64,000 bases of DNA from an uncultured Alphaproteobacteria bacterium. Lineage in GTDB: Bacteria > Pseudomonadota > Alphaproteobacteria > RF32 > CAG-239. How positions within the stretch are numbered: position 1 is the first letter of the stretch; every line of letters begins with the position of its first letter. The stretch spans positions 123,136 through 187,135 of the forward strand of contig CAJTMA010000002.1 in NCBI GenBank assembly GCA_910577205.1, written 5' to 3'. Positions 60,801 to 64,000 of this stretch are shown here, piece after piece. The notes beneath the pieces were generated by a model. The model saw nothing but the letters and a program-made list of their open reading frames with translations. It searched no databases and was not told the DNA's origin. The position numbers and the translations under genes were made by a program.

Positions 60801-61369
60801 TTTTCTACCTCATCGCCAAAGAGGTCAACGCGCAGCGGCAATTCGCTGCCAACCGGAAAAATATCAAGGATATCACCGCGGACAGCATATTCTCCCGGTT
60901 CCATCACCTGCTCTACCCGATTATAACCGTTCACAACGGCATAGTGCACAAAATCGTTGAAATTTAATTCGCCGCCGACGCGGATGTTTTTCATGGAATT
61001 CAAAAAAATCTTTTTTAGCGGCAGCCGCTGGATGGCTGCTCCGGCACTGGCGATGATAATCCGCGGCTTTTTAGGATTAGGCTGCTGCGCCAGAGCGCTC
61101 AGAACGTTTACTCTGGCTGCGGTAATATTAACATTCGGCGACACGCGGTCATAAGGAACTGTATCCCAAGCCGGAAATTTCAAAACTTCCGCTTCCGGCC
61201 GGACAACCGACAGGATATGCGCCGTATTTTCCAGCGCAACGCCATCGCTGACAATGTATAAAATATCATGTTTTGATTTTTCCCACAGCGAAGCCAGCAG
61301 AAAAGCATCATAGCCATCCGGCACTGAGGAAACCGTGCAATTTTCAAGAGCGGAAATATCTTCTAACAT
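57890..61369 (-). CDS. mfd: Transcription-repair coupling factor
   Basis: 1,159 residues, full length. N-terminal UvrB-homology domain with TRCF features, the RNA-polymerase-interaction domain around residues 480-560 (VHVEHGIGKFLGLE), and a RecG-like translocase with GDVGFGKTEVALRAA, the DEEQHFGVAHKEKL Walker B region, TATPIPRTLQMSL and QLRGRVGRG. Mfd removes stalled RNA polymerase and recruits UvrA to the lesion. It is divergent from recG, which starts 85 bases away. Confidence 0.97.
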   Translation of the reverse strand: MLEDISALENCTVSSVPDGYDAFLLASLWEKSKHDILYIVSDGVALENTAHILSVVRPEAEVLKFPAWDTVPYDRVSPNVNITAARVNVLSALAQQPNPKKPRIIIASAGAAIQRLPLKKIFLNSMKNIRVGGELNFNDFVHYAVVNGYNRVEQVMEPGEYAVRGDILDIFPVGSELPLRVDLFGDEVEKIRTFDPLTQRTAGELKSYTFQVMGEVALDNNTVKTFRAKYREAFGAGGTTDELYETISSGQKYMGMENWLPFFYDETLPTLFDYLPQAYVIVGRNVREAVKSKEESIADYYQARLEALSIKSVNEADVYRPIAPELFYLNDKQFKDILRSRRAITFTNMSLPASDDNVSAGVIPGRDFSNAKNVSAAQVYADLKDYLSENGKLKRIICCYSEGSRERLTSLMSEYGIDNMALADNWAEALSKTGHKKTALTVMNLPHGFKGDGWCLISEQDILGERQNRRTTKKVTAKDFIADVSSLSVGELVVHVEHGIGKFLGLENITAGGAPHDCLKILYANDAKLFVPVENIDMVSRYGLEDDNIQLDTLGGVAWQAKKAKVKAKIRDIAEKLIKIAAERHLKDADVFIPPSGTYDEFCAKFPYSETDDQLNAITDVLKDLGQGSPMDRLVCGDVGFGKTEVALRAAFAVAVSGAQVALIVPTTLLARQHYYNFKKRMEGFPVRVKMLSRLITPREAEETRRGLADGSVEIVIGTHALLSKDIKFCNLGLLIIDEEQHFGVAHKEKLKSLKSDVHVLTLTATPIPRTLQMSLTGVKQLSIIGTPPVDRLAARTFVMPFDKVMIKEAIYREKFRNGQTFFVCPRVSDIFGVEKELRELVPDIKISVAHGQMPVKQLEQVMNDFADGKADLLLSTTIIESGIDMPSVNTMIVHRADMFGLAQLYQLRGRVGRGKLRGYCYFTVPKQKNLKPIAERRLSILQALDTLGAGFSLASHDMDIRGSGNILGEEQSGHIKEVGVALYQHMLEEEIARLKAGEFEQDKQAAAEWAPQITTGIPIMIPETYVKDLGVRLGLYKRIGEIKEQSALLDMREELVDRFGKLPPEVDNLLKTVEIKQLAVMANVEKIDAGGKGILMSFHNNTFAAPDKLIEFVTKQFGAVKIRPDQKLFIEKNLEDYAVRVDTIKTYLRKLISLLGVI

Positions 61370-61453
61370 TTTTCTAATCTTACCATTTACTTTATATTGA
61401 AAATATATACAATAACCAATAAGTGCAACTGTTTTCTTGATTTAAGGATAAAA

Positions 61454-63535
61454 ATGCGGCCGCAGATTTTATTTCCGTTATTTGCCTCAATAAACTCGCT
61501 GAAAGGTATCGGCACTAAAACTGCCGGATTTTTATCCCGTTTGTGCGGTGAACGGGTGATTGACTTAATATGGCATTTGCCAGCCGGGCTGATTGACCGC
61601 ACTTATTGCCCCAAACTGGCCAATGCCCGTCCGAATGTGATTTGCACGATTAAAGTTAAGGTTATTGAACATATCGCGCCCAAAACCCGCAAACAGCCAT
61701 ACAGAGTGCTTTGCAGCGACGGGACTGACGATATCATGCTGATTTTTTTCAAAGCTTATCCCGATTCAATTCAGAAAAATTTACCCGTCGGGACTGAGCG
61801 GGGTATCAGCGGCAAGCTTGAAAATTTTAACGGCCAATGGCAAATGAGCCACCCCGACTACATTGTCCGGCCGGAAGAAATAGCCAGCGTGCTTGGCGTA
61901 GAACCGGTTTATCCGCTCACTGCCGGCATTAGCAATAAAATGCTCAATAAAATAATGAAACAGGCCTTGGCAGCCGTGCCAACCTTGCCGGAATGGCAGG
62001 ATGAACATTATTTGAAAACAACCGACTGGCCAAGTTTTAACCAAGCGCTCAAACTGGCGCACCATCCGGTCAAGCCAATAGATTTAGAACCCTCTGACCC
62101 GGCTCGCTCCCGATTGGCTTATGACGAACTTCTGGCTAATCAGCTGGCTTTGGCAATCGTCAGGGAAAGAGTTAAAAAGCAACAAGGGCGCGAAATTAAA
62201 GGCAACGGACTGCTGCGCAAAAAAGTTTTAGACACGCTGCCATTCAAGCTTACAGCCGCGCAGGAAAAGGTTTTGCAAGAGATTTTTGCAGATCAGGCTG
62301 CGCCTTACAGAATGCTGCGCCTGTTACAAGGGGATGTGGGCAGCGGCAAGACTATTGTCGCGCTGCTTACCATGCTTAATGCAGTGGAATGCGGCACGCA
62401 AGCTGCAATTATGGCGCCGACAGAAATCCTTGCCAAACAGCATTTGGAAACCATACAGCCGTTGTGTGAAGAAACGGGCATTCGCGCCGAATTGCTGACA
62501 GGACGGGTTAAAGGCAAAGCCCGCGCAAAAATTCTGGAAGATTTGGCAGACGGCCGCATTGATATTCTTATCGGTACTCATGCCCTGTTTGTGGAAGATG
62601 TCACATTTAAAGATTTGGCCTGTGTCATTGTTGACGAGCAGCACCGCTTTGGCGTTCACCAACGACTGGCGCTTTCCAACAAGGGCAATAAGGCTGATAT
62701 TTTGGTGATGACCGCCACCCCTATTCCCCGGTCGCTGGTTCTGACCGCATACGGCGATATGGAATATTCAAAAATTGATCAAGTTCCCGAAGGGCGCAAA
62801 CCGGTAGATACAAGAGTTATGCCCGTTGCCAAGATGGAAGTCGTGGTAGCTGCCCTGCAACGCAAACTGGCCGAGGGATGCCGCGCTTATTGGGTTTGCC
62901 CGCTGGTGGAGGAATCTGAAAAAAGCGACTTGGCTGCAGCGGAAGAACGCTTTGCCACGCTGCAAAAGCTGTTTGGCGATAAGGTCGGTTTAGTTCATGG
63001 CAAAATGAAAGAAAAAGACAAAGACGAAGTCATGGAACGGTTTAAATCCGGCGAACTCTCCCTGTTGGTGGCAACAACAGTGATTGAAGTGGGAGTAAAT
63101 GTGCCCGAAGCCACGGTGATGATTATTGAACACGCCGAACGCTTTGGCTTGGCGCAATTACACCAGTTACGCGGACGTATAAAACGCGGCTTTCAAGCCT
63201 CTACCTGCATTCTGCTGTATTCATACCCGCTCAGTGAAACCTCTCGTCAACGGCTGAATACCATGCGTGAAACTGAAGATGGTTTTGAAATTGCCGAAAA
63301 AGATTTGGAATTGCGCGGCGGCGGTGAAATTCTTGGCACAAGACAATCAGGGTTTAATGAGTTTTGTTTGGCTGATATGACGGTTCATAAAAATCTTCTG
63401 CTGACAGCAAATAAAGATGCCCGCATGATGTTAGAACTTGATCCTAACCTCAAAACCCCGCGCGGGGAAGCTTTGCGTATTCTGCTCTATTTATTTGAAC
63501 GTGATGATGCCGTCAAAACCTATCTTGCAGGCTGA
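61454..63535 (+). CDS. recG: ATP-dependent DNA helicase RecG
   Basis: 693 residues from ATG 61454 (AAGGA seven bases upstream). N-terminal wedge/OB region, then the helicase core: LLQGDVGSGKTIVALL, TEILAKQH, DEQHRFGVHQRLAL, MTATPIPRSL and HQLRGRIKRG. RecG remodels stalled forks and D-loops. The gene is complete; its stop is 78 bases before the right-edge surface-gene promoter. Confidence 0.96.
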   Translation: MRPQILFPLFASINSLKGIGTKTAGFLSRLCGERVIDLIWHLPAGLIDRTYCPKLANARPNVICTIKVKVIEHIAPKTRKQPYRVLCSDGTDDIMLIFFKAYPDSIQKNLPVGTERGISGKLENFNGQWQMSHPDYIVRPEEIASVLGVEPVYPLTAGISNKMLNKIMKQALAAVPTLPEWQDEHYLKTTDWPSFNQALKLAHHPVKPIDLEPSDPARSRLAYDELLANQLALAIVRERVKKQQGREIKGNGLLRKKVLDTLPFKLTAAQEKVLQEIFADQAAPYRMLRLLQGDVGSGKTIVALLTMLNAVECGTQAAIMAPTEILAKQHLETIQPLCEETGIRAELLTGRVKGKARAKILEDLADGRIDILIGTHALFVEDVTFKDLACVIVDEQHRFGVHQRLALSNKGNKADILVMTATPIPRSLVLTAYGDMEYSKIDQVPEGRKPVDTRVMPVAKMEVVVAALQRKLAEGCRAYWVCPLVEESEKSDLAAAEERFATLQKLFGDKVGLVHGKMKEKDKDEVMERFKSGELSLLVATTVIEVGVNVPEATVMIIEHAERFGLAQLHQLRGRIKRGFQASTCILLYSYPLSETSRQRLNTMRETEDGFEIAEKDLELRGGGEILGTRQSGFNEFCLADMTVHKNLLLTANKDARMMLELDPNLKTPRGEALRILLYLFERDDAVKTYLAG

Positions 63536-63612
63536 TTTGCAATACGCAAACTTCTGATAAATCTTAATATCTATTCCTTTTAGACCAATAAAAAATTGCC
63601 TCTCATTAATGA

Positions 63613-63641
63613 TTGACAGATCGCAGATTGTGTGATAGCCT
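63613..63641 (+). promoter_or_regulatory. Sigma-70 promoter of the right-edge surface gene
   Basis: TTGACA (63613-63618) and TAGCCT (63636-63641), 17 bases apart, then a leader nearly identical to that of the cysteine-rich gene at 2.8-4.6 kb, including TGATATGGTTTCAGTTATAA and GAGAGGTGT before the start. Confidence 0.75.
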
Positions 63642-63676
63642 TATAACTGATATGGTTTCAGTTATAAGAGAGGTGT

Positions 63677-64000
63677 ATGATGAAAGTCGGTCTTCTTCTG
63701 GGCTTATCTGCTTTGGCAGGTATCGCTGCCACCATTATAGCAGGGACTGGTGACCCTTTATCATACCCACACCTCACACAACTAAATCAAAGCCAAACTT
63801 GTGAAACCTTATCTTTGGCAGACGGGATAACCCGTCTGCCTGCTTCAGCCTATAAAACTGCTAAGGTTCATTTTGTGGTCAATTCATCTGATAAGATGGG
63901 TTTTGATTACAAGGAGCAGGAGTTTAATCACGACAATATTAACCGTTGCAAAGCACTGGGTTTTAGTAAGACAGGTGCTTGCGCTGCCGGGCAGTATGCC
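63677..64000 (+). CDS. Cysteine-rich surface protein paralogue, 5' part only
   Basis: 108 residues up to the right edge. The start MMKVGLL and a signal peptide match the 605-residue protein, and LSYPHL, NQSQTCETLSLADGITRLPASAYKTA continue the likeness before it diverges (KAVHFVV-like), then a Cys appears near residue 100. The shared promoter, leader and N-terminal export region with a different remainder suggests a family built by swapping the body behind a common front. Confidence 0.85.
   Translation, partial: MMKVGLLLGLSALAGIAATIIAGTGDPLSYPHLTQLNQSQTCETLSLADGITRLPASAYKTAKVHFVVNSSDKMGFDYKEQEFNHDNINRCKALGFSKTGACAAGQYA

Overview
The window looks like a chromosome segment of a moderately AT-rich, host- or gut-associated alphaproteobacterium that ferments or tolerates low oxygen. 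The evidence is the order rpmF-plsX-fabH-ihfA-merR with a YceD-type gene and a bamE lipoprotein gene beside it, mfd next to recG, a full-length AdhE, and large autotransporter and cysteine-rich surface proteins. No rRNA, CRISPR array, transposase or phage structural gene was seen. One tRNA (Pro, GGG) is present. Genus cannot be fixed from the sequence alone.

Layout. 1-2.7 kb: the end of a NuoL/ND5-like membrane gene, then a MerR regulator divergent from a membrane metallophosphoesterase with a textbook 19-bp-spacer MerR promoter. 2.8-4.6 kb: a cysteine-rich surface protein with 31-residue repeats. Its promoter, leader and signal-peptide region are repeated, in inverted orientation, at the right edge (63.6-64.0 kb), where a paralogue begins. 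4.8-14.3 kb: hypothetical genes, a small glycan-type operon (ParB-like protein, CgeB-type glycosyltransferase, HD hydrolase), a glycerol-1-phosphate-dehydrogenase-like enzyme coupled to a HAD phosphatase, and membrane proteins. 14.5-22.3 kb: a giant autotransporter of about 2,595 residues with ankyrin repeats and a transmembrane helix ahead of the passenger. 22.4-28.6 kb: histidine phosphatase, MATE exporter, adhE, pgpA. 28.7-33.5 kb: surface-glycan genes (RgpF-like, GT-D fold, LbH acyltransferase, two GT-A enzymes). 33.6-35.6 kb: pyrophosphatase, a membrane protein, tRNA-Pro followed by two tandem 214-bp repeats. 35.6-41.0 kb: a 38-residue membrane peptide, an amidoligase coupled to an N-formylglutamate-amidohydrolase-like enzyme, an AnmK-like kinase and an unknown protein. 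41.0-42.9 kb: a GNAT acyltransferase/M14 deacylase pair behind what looks like a complete leader-peptide attenuator. 43-46 kb: flotillin and a short FtsK. 46-54.9 kb: the conserved housekeeping block, with DUF502, recJ, an OmpA lipoprotein, a Panacea-like gene and DUF192. 54.9-57 kb: a duplicated surface-protein 3' end flanking an apparently foreign gene. 57-63.5 kb: TerB-like gene, mfd, recG.

The strongest candidates for something undescribed are (1) the leader-peptide attenuator in front of the GNAT/M14 pair, (2) the amidoligase/formylglutamate-hydrolase operon with its own promoter, small membrane peptide and structured leader, and (3) the shared promoter-plus-export cassette on diversified cysteine-rich surface genes. 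A secondary theme is control in 5' leaders: two long perfect inverted repeats each bury a Shine-Dalgarno sequence (histidine phosphatase, pyrophosphatase), and the MATE gene has a long leader with a possible upstream ORF. A few genes lack any Shine-Dalgarno sequence and have A/T-rich leaders like those of Bacteroidota, which suggests they may have been acquired. All functional assignments come from reading motifs by eye; no database search was possible.
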